Assembly: GCF_902806685.2 (NCBI RefSeq)
Contig: NW_027189029.1
Span: forward strand, 1 to 64,000
Source of the DNA: Maniola hyperantus
Taxonomy: Eukaryota; Arthropoda; Insecta; Lepidoptera; Nymphalidae
DNA: 64,000 bases
Direction: 5' to 3'
Shown: positions 42,891 to 53,727 of the stretch, one piece after another
Numbering within the stretch: the stretch's first letter is position 1
Layout: the number at the start of each line of letters is the position of its first letter
Program-made: the position numbers and the translations under genes
Notes under the pieces: generated by a model
Seen by the model: only the letters and a program-made list of their open reading frames with translations
Told to the model about the DNA's origin: nothing
The model's database searches: none

Positions 42891-43065
42891 TCATAATTAG
42901 TAAAACATTTAAAATGTTTTTGAAATCACATAAAGTTATTTAACTTTTTTGACTTACTCTCTATTGCTGATTAGGCTACTATATTCATTTACTATATTGA
43001 TATAATTGATTATATAAATATAATTAATATTATCATTTTTTTTTTCACAAATGTCATATCTCTAA

Positions 43066-43510
43066 AGATCTACAAGTATTCTTAATCTCGAAGACGAAGC
43101 AAAGTATAATTGATGATTAAACGAACTTACCCTAAGTGAAGTTCTATCATAATTATACGAGGGCTTCGTCTGAAGAGATTGAGATCCCCCCCATCCCATT
43201 TGTTTCCTTTCGGACACCCATATTGTATGACATAGTAAAAAAAAAAAAAAAAAAAAGAACTCTAAACTGAATGAAAATGGCGACCAGTGTTGCATGAGTG
43301 TTGCCTTGTGAGAAGTACAGTCTATGGTACGAAAAATGTATCAATGGATTTTTATTTTGTTTTATTTATTTTTAGATGTATTTCTCAACTATAGTGTTTG
43401 AATGGCCAGACGGTTCGTCTACTACAAGTATTCTTAATCTCTTCAGACGAAGCCCTCGTATAATTATGATAGAACTTCACTTAGGGTAAGTTCGTTTAAT
43501 CATCAATTAT
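43066..43510. repeat. Second inverted pair around the right 173-bp arm
   Basis: 43106-43186 ('attgatgattaaacgaactt ... cttcgtctgaagagat') pairs with 43437-43509. 43068-43107 is another copy of the outer end of the 173-bp repeat family ('ctacaagtattcttaatctc'). The result is a hairpin with a ~250-base loop that contains most of the right arm and a 19-base A run (43238-43256). Confidence 0.7.
43269..43441 (-). repeat. Right arm of the perfect 173-bp inverted repeat
   Basis: Reverse complement of 38525-38697 with no differences seen. The inner end is 'gaatgaaaatggcgaccag' and the outer end 'aagtattcttaatctc'. Confidence 0.9.
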
Positions 43511-43655
43511 AGATTAGAACCCAGAGCCGTAAAACCAGTTTAAAAAAAAGTATTATAGGTTTATGTTATGGTAATCTTTATATGAGTTCGTAGTTCGTAC
43601 TTTGCGGTTTTGTGTTTGTACTTTAAGTTCATTCTAAAAATGCTAGGGACCTAAT

Positions 43656-44349
43656 CAGGGGCCGGAAAGTCGCTTAGTATCACCTATTGTAGTTTTTACT
43701 AGCGCTGTCTATTTGTTGGTCACCTGAACTAAATTATTGCTTGATTTACTTTACTCTATGGTCAGAGATTGCAAATGGCTGCCATTTGTGTTGTGAATCG
43801 GCATGGTGTTTTGTTTTTTCTGTTTTGGCGAAAGGTAAATTCCGTTACTAGTACGTCGAGTCGAGTGGTTTCTACTTCGTCTTCTCGTGAAATTAACATT
43901 TAGTGATCTGTGAGACATAATAAAAATAAAAAGTAAATCACAATCAGTGTTGTTATTCCAATGAACCTATAATTAAGGTGCCAAAAAGGTGGTCCTGTTA
44001 CACTGCGTGCATTGAATAGATAAACCAAAATCACATGGATCTTTGACTTTTCAGTGTTTTATTGTTTTCAATTCACTAATAAATTAAGTATTATTGTTAA
44101 ATTAATACTTGTTTTGAAACTCAATAAGACACTGTAAAGTCAAAGGTCTATTGAGGTTTTGGTTTACCTATATAATGCACGTAGTAGGTACCACCTGTTT
44201 ATTTATAGGTATAGTAGGTTTATATGTATGTAGGTACCTATAGGTATGTATACAGTTACAGTTGTAGGTGACCAATTACTAATAGATGGTGCTAGGTTTG
44301 CATTAGGAATTTGGGTGACATTAAAAACTTATGAGAAGGCTCTCTAGTT
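43656..44349 (+). mobile_element. Internally deleted P-element derivative abutting the main copy
   Basis: 43656-43927 matches the 5' end of the main copy starting at 44350 (same 'caggggccggaaagtcgc', 'gcaaatggctgccatttgtg', 'ttaacatttagtgatctg'). 43928-44349 matches the 3' end of the main copy (62906-63330: 'aataaaaataaaaagtaaa', 'atcagtgttgttattcca'). So 5' and 3' ends are fused with the gene removed, about 694 bp, in direct tandem with the full copy. It keeps the subterminal hairpin (44006-44181). Confidence 0.8.
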
Positions 44350-44664
44350 CAGGGGCCGGAAAGTCGCATAGCATCGTCTATTGTGGTTTTTATTAGCGAC
44401 ATCTATTACTTGGTCAAATGAACTAAATGATTGCTTGCACTCAGAACTGTCAATGTCTAGTGACAGATATTGCAAATGGCTGCCATTTGTGTTTTACAAG
44501 TACGTTGAGTCGAGTGTTTTCTCCTTCGTCTTCTCGTTAAATTAACATTTAGCATTGATAAAAGGCATTTAGTGATCTGCAGTTTCGTCGAGTTGAGTTT
44601 GAACATGGTTCCTTGCTTGACGATCAACGCTTGCCGGTCTTTTGTGTCTGTGTTTGTAATATTG

Positions 44665-44785
44665 TGATACAGACGCTATTAATTAAGTTTATTTGCGATA
44701 CAGACGCTATTAGTTAAGTTTATTTGCGATACAGACGCTATTAGTTAAGTTTATTTGCGATACAGACGCTATTCGTTAAGTGTGT
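44665..44785 (+). repeat. 31-bp repeat x4 just upstream of the transposase start
   Basis: 'gatacagacgctatta' heads units at 44665, 44696, 44727 and 44758, each 31 bp ('..ttaagtttatttgc'). The array ends 13 bases before the transposase ATG at 44798, so it lies in the leader or core promoter. Role unknown. Confidence 0.85.
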
Positions 44786-44797
44786 GTTGTGATCATC

Positions 44798-44840
44798 ATG
44801 CCGTCCTATAGCCGTTGTGTTTTTGGATATGTGACCAAAG
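44798..44840 (+). pseudogene. P transposase exon 1 (start of THAP domain)
   Basis: MPSYSRCVFGYVTK plus one base, ending at donor 'AAAG|gtaagtg'. In THAP domains (C2CH zinc module) two cysteines stand here, as C-x2-4-C. The second position is Tyr (TAT), one base from Cys (TGT). Confidence 0.75.
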
Positions 44841-46512
44841 GTAAGTGAATTTAAGGTTCTCCGATATTACATAAATAAGTACAAATTACTAGCAGTTTGT
44901 AATATATCCTATATCACAAGCTAGATTACCAAAACATTAGTAAATCAATAATGAGATGTAGATAAGGTATATACACTAGCTAGCTTCGTACAGATTTTCA
45001 AGTCAAAGGCTTTACATACAAAGATAAATTGTATATAATGCGTTCGAACTAAGAAAGGAAAAAGTGTTGGCCATATTGTGACATGATCTTAGATCTTGTA
45101 AGTTTCCAATTTTGAAAGGCTAATTTTGCCCTAAACTATGCTAAGCTTATGGGGTAACCATAATATTATTACATTCTGCTCGCGGCTTCGCCCGCGTGGC
45201 CTACAGGAAACAAATGCCATTTTTTTTAGAAACAAACATTAGGTATAACATCAGGACACGCACCCTGAACAGCACCGAATATCACATATAATAACCTTCC
45301 AACCCCCATTTCATCCCTTGGGGTGGGGATTTTCTCAGTCGTTTCTTAGCTGACACCTAACCTCAAGAAAAAACCAACTTTCAAGTTAATAATATCAATA
45401 ATTAAAACTTTCCCATACAAACTTTCATCCCCTATTTTACCACCCTTATGGGCGAATTTTCCAAAAATCCTGAAACACGTACTTCTTCATTTGTGACCGA
45501 AAACCCAAATACCAATTTTCATGCAAATTACTTGAAAAATGACGGACTTTCATACTAACTTCCATCCCCCATTTAACCCACTTAGGGGTAGAATTTCGAA
45601 AAATCCTTTCTTAGTGGATATGTACTCTTTAGAAAGAATAGATCCTCCAAATATCATGTCTTTATGACCAGCGGCTTAGGCTGTGCGTTGATATATATGT
45701 CAGTCAGTCAGTCAGGACTTTGAATTATATATATTACTAGCTGACCCAGCGAACTTCGTTCCGCCTAACAGTCGATTCAAATTTTTTTTTTTTTTTAAAT
45801 ATCAATTCACTATCAGAAATTCTAAAATCCCCACGATTTAGGACTTCAGTATTTTGCAGCATCAGGATTGAGGAGTTAGGATCCGAAGTTCAATGATGTA
45901 GCCTATGCTTGGTACCTAAAATAATTTTGCATCATCCGCAGTTCCTGAAACATTATAGTTTAGGAGTGCTGCACCCTACATCATCAGGGTTTAAGAGTTG
46001 AGACTTGAAGTCTGAGAATAAAGTCGTTGCTTGGTACCTACAATATGAATTCACTATGAACACTTCCTGAATCTTGATAACTCAGGCGGGCAGTAACCCT
46101 GCAGCATCTGGATTAAGGAGTTGAATCCAGAATTTTTATGTGACCACCACGAACTTTTTTTGTTGATTAAAAAAAAATTTTGCAAATCGGTTCAGAAATC
46201 TCGAAAAAATCGATGTAGAAAAAAGAACCACCTCCTTTTTGACAGTCGGTTAAAAGCCGATGACCTTGAAATATTTACGGAACAATTTTTAAAATATCCC
46301 CTTTCTAACAAAAAAAGAATGAATGAAATCGGACTACGCGTTAATGAATTACAACTCAGTATACATTTTAACTTTCATCCCCTCTCCTACGGGAACCATG
46401 CTGAATTTCGGGATAAAAAGTATCCTATATTCTTCCTCATAGTATGACCTCAAATCGTACCAAGTTTCATTGGAATCCATTCAGTAGTTTCAGCGTGATG
46501 CGCGGCCGTGAT

Positions 46513-46545
<33 letters not shown>

Positions 46546-46758
46546 TAGACAGACAGACAGACAAAAATGAAAAAAATTACAGTTTTGGGTTCAGTATCGA
46601 TTATAGAGTGCCCTCGAAAAAAAAATTTCAAAATATCTTCAATGTACAGAATTTGACCTGTTACAGTTTTATTATAAGTATTGATTGATGACGGACCATT
46701 GTTTATTTTCATCACAACTTTTCTTTTTATTAATTTTATGATCGTTTATTTATTCTAG
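44841..46758 (+). repeat. Transposase intron 1 filled with lepidopteran repeat fragments
   Basis: 45170-45730 holds reversed pieces of the (TGAC)n-headed repeat ('catcccccatttaaccca', 'aatcctttcttagtggata', 'gtcagtcagtcagtcagg'). 45736-46600 holds another family starting 'actagctgacccagcgaact' with (CAGA)n at about 46513-46563. A small open frame at 46121-46447 lies inside this repeat and is not a gene. Confidence 0.6.
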
Positions 46759-46965
46759 GTGTCACCACCCACAGATTCCCAAATCCTGCAAAGTTTCCAG
46801 AGCAGTTTAAATCTTGGGTTGACTTAGTAGGCGAGCAGCTCAAAGCCTTGCCACTTGAAGAGATACATTCAAGAATGAGAGTGTGTGACAAACATTTTAT
46901 TGAAAGTCATCGAAATCGCAACAGTCGTTTGAATGCTTTGGCAATACCAACTTTGCACCTACCTC
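46759..46965 (+). pseudogene. P transposase exon 2 (rest of THAP domain)
   Basis: After acceptor 'tttattctag' it encodes VTTHRFPNPAKF, SWVDLVGEQL, RVCDKHF and IPTLHLP. THAP hallmarks are HRFP, the invariant Trp, the C-x2-H pair (CDKHF) and the closing proline-rich stretch. It ends at donor 'CCTC|gtgagt'. Phase fits exon 1 and either exon 3 copy. Confidence 0.85.
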
Positions 46966-47267
46966 GTGAGTATATACTTAAATATTCCATAAATTTTCCT
47001 TATTTGCCTTGTTCATTTTACATTTCTAGCATTGTGAACATAGTTGTTTTGAAATATGACAAAAAAGTTAATAAGATAGTCTATCATAATCATAATTGTT
47101 TATTTATTTTGCTCAGATATGGTAGGTACATGTATATTATTTACATGGGGTCTTAAAAGTTAGGTAATCAGTTACATATCCTGCCAAGCATGGCGTGCAA
47201 AATTATTTCTAAATTATCTTCATAAATCATCTAATTTCATTAATATTGCTATGTCATCACTCATCAT

Positions 47268-47577
47268 CATGATCATCATGATCAACCCATCGCCGGCTCA
47301 CTACAGAGCACGGGTCTCCTCTCAGAGTGAGAAGGGTTTTGGCCATAGTCTACCACGCTGGCCAAGTGCGGATTGGCAGACTTCACACACCTTTGAGAAC
47401 ATTATGGAGAACTCTCAGGCATGTAGGTTTCCTCACGATGTTTTCCTTCACCGTTAAAGCAAGTGATATTTTAATTACTTAAAAACGCACATAACTCCGA
47501 AAAGTTAGAGGTGCGTGCCCGGGATCGAACCCCCGACCTCCGATTGGAAGGCGGACGTCCTAACCACTAGGCTACTA
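47268..47577 (-). mobile_element. Complete tRNA-derived SINE with 13-bp target-site duplication
   Basis: On the minus strand it starts GTAGTAGCCTAGTGGTTAGG (A-box-like) and has GGTTCGATCCC (B box, plus strand 47521-47531). It ends in a GATGATCATGATGATG-type tail. It is flanked by catcactcatcat at 47255-47267 and 47578-47590. It sits in intron 2 of the P transposase gene. The head is tRNA-like, as in RNA polymerase III SINEs. It encodes no protein and depends on a LINE for movement. Confidence 0.9.
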
Positions 47578-48006
47578 CATCACTCATCATGTAAATGTTT
47601 TTAATAATTCAAATGTCTATATCTATGCATGCATTATTTAAAATTTGTCATTAAAAAAGTCATTAACACTATAATAGTTTTATACATCTTTTTGAACATT
47701 ATACATCTTATACATCTTTTGTTTATTTTATACATATTTTTTAATATCCGTGATAGGCTAACAGTGATGCTTCAACCGAAACTATTTGTCGAATATGATG
47801 CAAAGCCTAGACATATTTATTTATGTAATCTATTAGCAAGAAGAAGATAATTTTATACTATGGACATAGCCAGAGAAAACGAAAACTTTTTAGAAGCATC
47901 TAAACGAGCCCTGGGTGTTAGTTGGAAACGCTGACCAGCAATAAACTGGTTGCATCTACATGCAACAATAAACAATTCAAGTAAATACCTTAATAACAAT
48001 TTTCAG

Positions 48007-48909
48007 ACTCACATCCTGAACCAAATGTTCTTCTTCTTCTTCTTTCTTCTTTGGGGCTATACAGGTCCTTACTATCCCTGAATCACTGCGACCGTCTCCG
48101 ATCTATTGTGTTTGCCTCCACTTCACATTTCCTTGTCAAATCCAGTGGCCGCCAGATACAGCAGCACCTTCTTGACTGGAATTGAAGTAACATCCTCCGG
48201 ATAAATGATGTGTCTCCCTAGGTGGACGCTACGTTTGTGCATCAGAGCAGGGCAGAAGCAGATAATGTGCATCGGAGTCTCGGGAGACTCGTGGCACAGC
48301 CTGCAGATGTCCGAGCCCTGGAGCTTAAGGTTATACATGTGCCTTTTCAGGCCACAGTGACCCGTTAAAGCTCGCACCAGGATGCACATGTTACTTCTGT
48401 TAAGCGACAGCACCTCAGATGCTACCTTCTTGCTGAAGGATTTAACCAGCGCTTTCGAGTGGTTTAACCCTGGCAAGTTTCTCCAGCGGTTGAGTGTGTC
48501 ATAGTAGCAATAGGTTAGGAGGGTGAGTTGAACCAGGCTTTTAGGTATACCGCAGACAGGCTCTGGGCCTATCTGACGTGCCTTTGCGCCTGATTTCGCC
48601 AGAATGTCCGCATTTTCGTTGCCTACTATTCCGGCGTGCCCTGGCACCCATCTTAGAACCACCCTGTTGTGTTGGGCCAGGGTGTTTAAGTTTACTCTGC
48701 AGTTTTCAACCAGTCTCGAGTTAACAACCTCTGAAGACAGAGCTGAAAGAGCTGCTTGGCTATCCGAATGAATGTAAATCGTTTTATTGACGTGGTTGTG
48801 TTGCAGGATGGTTTCCACCAACCAAATGTTAGCGATGCAACTGAAAGTGTCCTGACCGAAGACATAACTGACATTCCGATAGATATGCCCACACAGTCAC
48901 TAGATCAAG
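48007..48909 (+). pseudogene. P transposase exon 3, first copy, interrupted by a retroelement
   Basis: Acceptor 'caattttcag' precedes 'actcacatcctgaaccaaat'. After the insert the exon resumes with SDATESVLTEDITDIPIDMP and SLDQ, ending at donor 'atcaag|gtatgt'. Without the insert (one copy of AACCAAATGTT) it is 102 nt. It is homologous to the uninterrupted exon at 55814-55915. Confidence 0.85.
48030..48819 (-). mobile_element. 5'-truncated non-LTR retrotransposon with RNase H tail, in exon 3
   Basis: Flanked by AACCAAATGTT at 48019-48029 and 48820-48830 (11-bp target-site duplication). The minus strand codes for RNase H (IHSDSQAALSAL, VLRWVPGHAGIVGNENADILA) and a C-terminal knuckle-like end (CRLCHESPETPMHIICFC), from 48819 to the stop at 48123. 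It ends with a (GAA)n tail (plus strand 'cttcttcttcttcttt'). RNase H after RT occurs in the R1/I-type lineages; EN and RT are missing here. Confidence 0.85.
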
Positions 48910-49009
48910 GTATGTATTCAAACACTTTAAACAAAACTGGAATTATCATACAAACTGATTTAATATTACATTAGCTTTTGCTTGTGACTTCATCTGTTTG
49001 TTGTAATTC

Positions 49010-49145
49010 ACCCCAATTTCGGAAAATCCTTTTTTAACGGATGTCTACATCATAATTCAGCCTGATCCGTCCAGTAGTTTAAGCTGTGCGTTGATAGAGA
49101 TCAGTCAGTCAGTCAGTCAGCTTTTCCTTTTTTAGAAATAAGAAG
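49010..49145 (-). repeat. Fragment of the (TGAC)n-headed repeat
   Basis: Reverse-oriented pieces 'ttaacggatgtctacatcat', 'gatccgtccagtagtttaag' and '(cagt)n' then 'cttttccttttttagaaa'. It is the same family as the array at 24885-30495. A smaller copy lies at 56040-56095. Confidence 0.7.
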
Positions 49146-49490
49146 ATAAAGTTTAAATGTGGAAATGTGTTTAAAAGTGGAATGACCAATAAGACGTGTC
49201 AGTGTGTCGATCATAGGCTACGGATTGATGATATGTACCTAAGAATAGTAAATGTAATGTCAAAGGCTGCAATTGCTACTTATAGGGAAAAAAATTGTAA
49301 AAATAAAAATAAAATAGTGGTAGGTTGGAATCGACACGTAGGCGAGGCGCACAGGGAGGCTAAGCGTTGTTTTCATGTATGGGTATATTTTGGCAAGCCC
49401 TCCGTGGGTCAGTATTATGATTCTATGGTTAAAAGCAGGAAAATATTTAAATCTAAATTAAAATGGTGTATTAGGCACCAAGACGAAATT
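49146..49490 (+). pseudogene. Element B linker upstream of RT (5' part)
   Basis: The frame contains KTCQCVDHRLRIDDMY, VVGWNRHVGEAHREAKRCF, WVYFGKPSVGQYYDSMV and KSKLKWCIRHQDEI. It is the EN-RT linker region, with 'GWN..V.E...EAK..F..W...GKP..G..Y..M..SR..FK..LKWC' as I know it from related lepidopteran elements. It is cut at the left by truncation and at the right by element C. Confidence 0.7.
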
Positions 49491-49629
49491 ATTATTATTT
49501 ATTTTTTTTTTTTTTTTTAAATTTTGTGATTTGCGATCAGTCCGAGGACTTTTAGCAAATTAGGTGTAGGATATTGTTTTGTAGCGGCTGCTCCTCTTTA
49601 GGAGCTAGCACTCAACTCTTTATTGCCTA

Positions 49630-52310
49630 TCAAGAAGCGAGGTCGAGAATACATTTTCTCTTTAGGCGTCTCGGGTAGTCTTCAATTAAGAGCCTAGTGG
49701 CTAGTGGATTCGGATGCATCAGAAGCCGTTCTTTGTAGCGTTTCGCTAGCCCCCGAACTTCCTCCTTTATTGATATTACGTTCAGGTTCTGATGGAGTTC
49801 TTCATTTGTGATAAACCACGGCGTGTTAGCGATCGAGCGTAAAATTATATTTTGCATTCTCTGTAATATGTTGAGGCTGGAGTCACATGCACTACCCCAC
49901 AGTTGTGCGCCATAGGCCCAGGTTGGCTTCAGGACTGATGTGTATATAAGCAGTTTATTATCCACTGATAATTTAGAGTTTCTACCCAATAACCAGTAGA
50001 ATGTTTTAAACCGTATGTTGAGCTCCTCCCTTTTTGTTTTGATGTGCTTTTTCCACGTTAATCTTCGGTCAAGATGTAGTCCTAGGTATTTCACATGGTC
50101 ACTGTGTGGCAAAGTGTTACTACCAAGATTAACTGGCGGGCAGTTTCCTTGTCTTAGCGCGAAGGTTACCTGTACTGATTTGTTGGAGCTTGCCTTAATC
50201 CTCCACTTCAGAAGCCAGTCAGCAATCTGGTCAAGTCCTTGTTGTAAAAGTGCAGAGGCAGATGCAGCGTTTTTGTGGCTCGCTAGGATAGCAGTATCAT
50301 CTGCAAATGTTGCTGTAGTTATATTCGGCATAGTTGGCAGATCTGCAGTATATATTGTATACAGCGTAGGCCCAAGAACAGATCCCTGCGGCACTCCAGC
50401 GTTGATGTTGTAAAATTGTGAAGTGGTATCTTGTTCTTTGATCTGGAATATTCTCTCAGACAGATAGGAAGCCAAGAGTTGGATGTAGCTCTGTGGTAAG
50501 AGGGATTTTAGCTTACAAATAAGGCCCTTGTGCCAAACTTTGTCGAACGCTTGCTGTATGTCTAAGAAGGCAGAGGCACAATATTGTTTTTGCTCTAAAG
50601 ATTTCCGAATTTTATCACAGACTCTGTGGACTTGTTCAACCGTCGAGTGAGCTTGTCTAAAACCAAACTGGTGTGGAGGTATAATATTATTATGAATTAA
50701 GATTGGTGTTATTCTATGTAAAAGAGCTCTCTCAAATAGCTTTGATAAAGTTGGCAATAAGCTTATAGGCCTATAAGAGCTGATATTTTGCGGTGGCTTC
50801 CCAGCTTTGTGTACCATCAGTATTTGAGAAACCTTCCAAAGGCTAGGGAAATATTGAGTTCTTAATATGCCATTAAACAAATAGGTCAGGAAGACTAATG
50901 CCTTTTTAGGTATCTCTTTTAGTACTTCTTTAGTTAATTAATCAAATCCAGGTGCTTTTTTGCTATCCAGATCTCTAATTAGTCTTGCTATTTCACGAGG
51001 AGAAACCGATTTTGGTGGGACATCCAGTTGGTAGGGAGCATTAATAATCATGTCACAAGAGACTTCAAAATCGCTACTATTTCCTGCTTCATTGGGAGTT
51101 AACACTAAGGCAAGGTGCTCAGCAAATGCATTCACCTTTTCTTGACTATTTCTAGCCCAGGTGCCATTTCCTAATTTTAAAGGAGGTTTCGCTTGAACGG
51201 GCCTGTTAATGGAATTTGTTAGCTTCCACAGGGAGTAGTTTGTGGCAGCAGTTGGTGTAGCTGATGCAAGTTTATGTTCTATAGTGATGTCTTGAATTTC
51301 TTTTAACTTCTCCTTTAGTTCTTTACAAGCTCTATTAAAGGCTGTTTTATCAGCGTGGTGTCTGCTTACATGCCATATGCGTCGTAAGCGTCGTTTTTCC
51401 AGTATTTGGAGTTTCACTTGCATAGGAACATTTGCATTTATTCGTTCATCGCTCATATACAATAGGTGTACTTCTCCAACACGCCTCTTGTATAAGTGTG
51501 GTTATATGGTGAGTTGCATTATCAATATCTTCTGGTGTTTTTAGGGCCATACCTAGTTCGATATTCTGTTCTAAAAACTCACGGAAAGAGTCCCAATCTG
51601 TGTATTTGTTGAACAGGGTCTCTGGTCTCTCATTATGTATGATGCTAGTGCTGACAGTCAGCAAGACTGGAGTGTGGTCAGAGGAGCTGTCATAGCAGGA
51701 TTCAGCTTTAAAGTAATGTTGAGACAGTCCTTTTACAATGAAGAAATCCAAGAGATCAGGTATTTTATTCCTGTCTGTAGGCCAGTATGTTGGTTCGGCA
51801 GTCGAAACAGGCACAAGATGATTAGAAACTAGAGCTAGATTTAATTGCCTGCCTCGCGTTGTCGTGAGTCTTGAGCCCCAGTACGTATGTTTCGAATTCC
51901 AGTCGCCACCTGCCACAAAGCGGTCACCAAATTTCTCAAAGAGCTCTGTGAACATGGCTTCACTAATGTTATGTTTTGGTGGACAATAGACGGAAGCCAA
52001 GTTAAAGTATCCGCATTTGTCTTTAACTGCTACGATAGTGGCTTGAATATGGCTTGTCTGGTAATCAGGAAGAGGGTGATGTTTTATGTGGTTTTTAATG
52101 ATAATACATGTTCCACCATGAGCTTTTCCATCAGGGTGGTTGGTCAAGTAAGTGTTAAATCCATCAAATTTAATACTACTGTTACTAGTACAATGAGTTT
52201 CAGTAATAAGTAAAGCATCAATTTTATGTTCTTTTAACAGTAGCTCAGCCTCTGCTTTATTAGGACTTAAGCCATTTATGTTCCATGTAGCTACTCGTAG
52301 ACCTATTTTT
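49630..52310 (-). pseudogene. Element C ORF2: endonuclease-reverse transcriptase, one frameshift and one stop
   Basis: It overlaps the ORF1 stop and starts with the endonuclease (GLRVATWNINGLSPNKAEAE, LLITETHC, GGTCIIIKN, ASVYCPPKH, VAGGDWNSKHTYWGS, SSDHTPVLLT). A frameshift lies near 51450-51462. The frame then continues through the linker to KKAPGFD, where an in-frame TAA (50940-50938) interrupts. RT follows: SYRPISLLPTLSKLFE, FLDIQQAFDKVWHKGL, AGVPQGSVLGP, the catalytic FADDTAIL, and a thumb (HVKYLGLHLDRRLTWKKHI). It ends KCILDLAS, and there is no RNase H. The domain order is Jockey-type. Confidence 0.85.
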
Positions 52311-53727
52311 TAGCTAGCTTATCAACGAGGGTTGTAATGAGGCTCATTAGAGTGCTCATCTGTTGTAAGATTAAATCAAATTTCTCGCTTTGTTTTATAA
52401 TGATTTTTTCTAAATTGATAAGGTTATTTGTTGTTTGAGGTTCTTGAGGTTGTGGTTTATTATTCGATTTCAGGGCTTCCGCATAATGCCTCTTGTCCTT
52501 ATATGTTGGGTGAACATCTTGTTCAACAACCGGGTTACGCAGGTGTTTTATAGTTTGACTTGGATTCTTTATTGGTCGTTTAGTTATTTTCCTTGCCAAG
52601 ATTTCTCTATAGACCTCACAGCCTTTATAGTTCGCTGGATGCGGGCTGAGGCATAGCGCACATTTTGCAGGTGTGTTTCTATCGCGTTTTGGGCATTCGG
52701 ATGTTTTATGTGATTGAGCACACTTTACGCAACGGTAGGGTCTCATGCAATAGTTCTTAGAGTGGCCATACTGCTGGCATCGTTGGCATTGTACTACTGT
52801 CTTCTTTTTTCTCGGATCTTCAATTATAACTGACTGGTGATATATATACTTGATTTCTTTAGTAAGTTTGTTGTTTGTATGAGGAAGAAGGTTAACGAAG
52901 AACGTATTTGTTGGTTTCTTTTCAGGGCCATATCTAGCATTAATTATTTCACCTGATACAGTGTTTCCTGTTTTTTCTATTTCCTCTTTTATAGCCTCAA
53001 TAGGTGTTGTGTGATGCAGATTTCTGATCACAAGTCTGCATAGCCTGTTGTCTTTTCTGTTGAATGTGTGTCCAATTAAGCCTTGTTCTCTAATAACAGT
53101 TATTAGCTTTTTATAGATCTCAACATCATCTGAATTTACTCGTAACTGGTTTTTGTTAACAATCTTGTAATAAAACTTGCTTTTGTCTACAATACCACTT
53201 AGCAATTCTGTTAATTTGTTGACATCATCTATACCATAGAGGATAATTGGCGGGGGTTTAGCGGGTCTAGGTTGCTGCTTCTGATTTGGGTCTTCATTCT
53301 CATCAACCGGAAGATTGCTGTATCTATTGGTGGTAGGTAATCTTTCAGGAGAAGGGCTAAGTGTGGATTTTTTCCTCTTAGGGTTTCTCAGAGCAGGAAT
53401 TCTTTGCCACTCCGGTGGGACTACTTTACTTACATTTTCATCAGTATTGCCTGGAGTTTGGTTATTATTGAGTTTGATCTCACTAGCGTCTGATGGTTTG
53501 CTACCCAGAGATGAGCTTCTTGGGCGGGTGATGAATAAGCTTGGGTGGAAAGCTTGCTGTACTAAAGTTTTCTTTCCAGTAGTATTTACTGGCATAGGAG
53601 CCTGGTCACTCACTCCTATGGAGTCTTCGGTAACATACTTCACACTATCAGGCCCGGGTACCCGATAGCGCCGGGGGCTAGCCGGACTGCATGGCAAATC
53701 GCATTCACTTTTATTCGACATTTCCAT
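52303..53727 (-). CDS. Element C ORF1: gag-like protein with zinc knuckles
   Basis: 474 codons, open. A disordered N-terminal part is followed by a PRE_C2HC-like segment (IILYGIDDVNKLTELLSGIV ... LCRLVIRNLHHTTPIEAIKE). Three knuckles then follow (CQRCQQYGHSKNYC, CVKCAQSHKTSEC, CALCLSPHPANYKGC). A short C-terminal helix (LQQMSTLMSLITTLVDKLAK) ends at TAG 52305-52303, overlapping ORF2. It resembles element A ORF1 in layout but is AT-richer and clearly a different family. Confidence 0.85.
   Translation of the reverse strand: MEMSNKSECDLPCSPASPRRYRVPGPDSVKYVTEDSIGVSDQAPMPVNTTGKKTLVQQAFHPSLFITRPRSSSLGSKPSDASEIKLNNNQTPGNTDENVSKVVPPEWQRIPALRNPKRKKSTLSPSPERLPTTNRYSNLPVDENEDPNQKQQPRPAKPPPIILYGIDDVNKLTELLSGIVDKSKFYYKIVNKNQLRVNSDDVEIYKKLITVIREQGLIGHTFNRKDNRLCRLVIRNLHHTTPIEAIKEEIEKTGNTVSGEIINARYGPEKKPTNTFFVNLLPHTNNKLTKEIKYIYHQSVIIEDPRKKKTVVQCQRCQQYGHSKNYCMRPYRCVKCAQSHKTSECPKRDRNTPAKCALCLSPHPANYKGCEVYREILARKITKRPIKNPSQTIKHLRNPVVEQDVHPTYKDKRHYAEALKSNNKPQPQEPQTTNNLINLEKIIIKQSEKFDLILQQMSTLMSLITTLVDKLAKK

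Noticed and set aside
46121..46447. 108-codon open frame in transposase intron 1
   Set aside because: It lies within a dispersed lepidopteran repeat next to its (CAGA)n tract and has no domain or splice support.
47478..47577. tRNA gene on the minus strand
   Set aside because: The A and B boxes are present, but it is the head of a SINE with target-site duplication and a tail. I see no complete cloverleaf.
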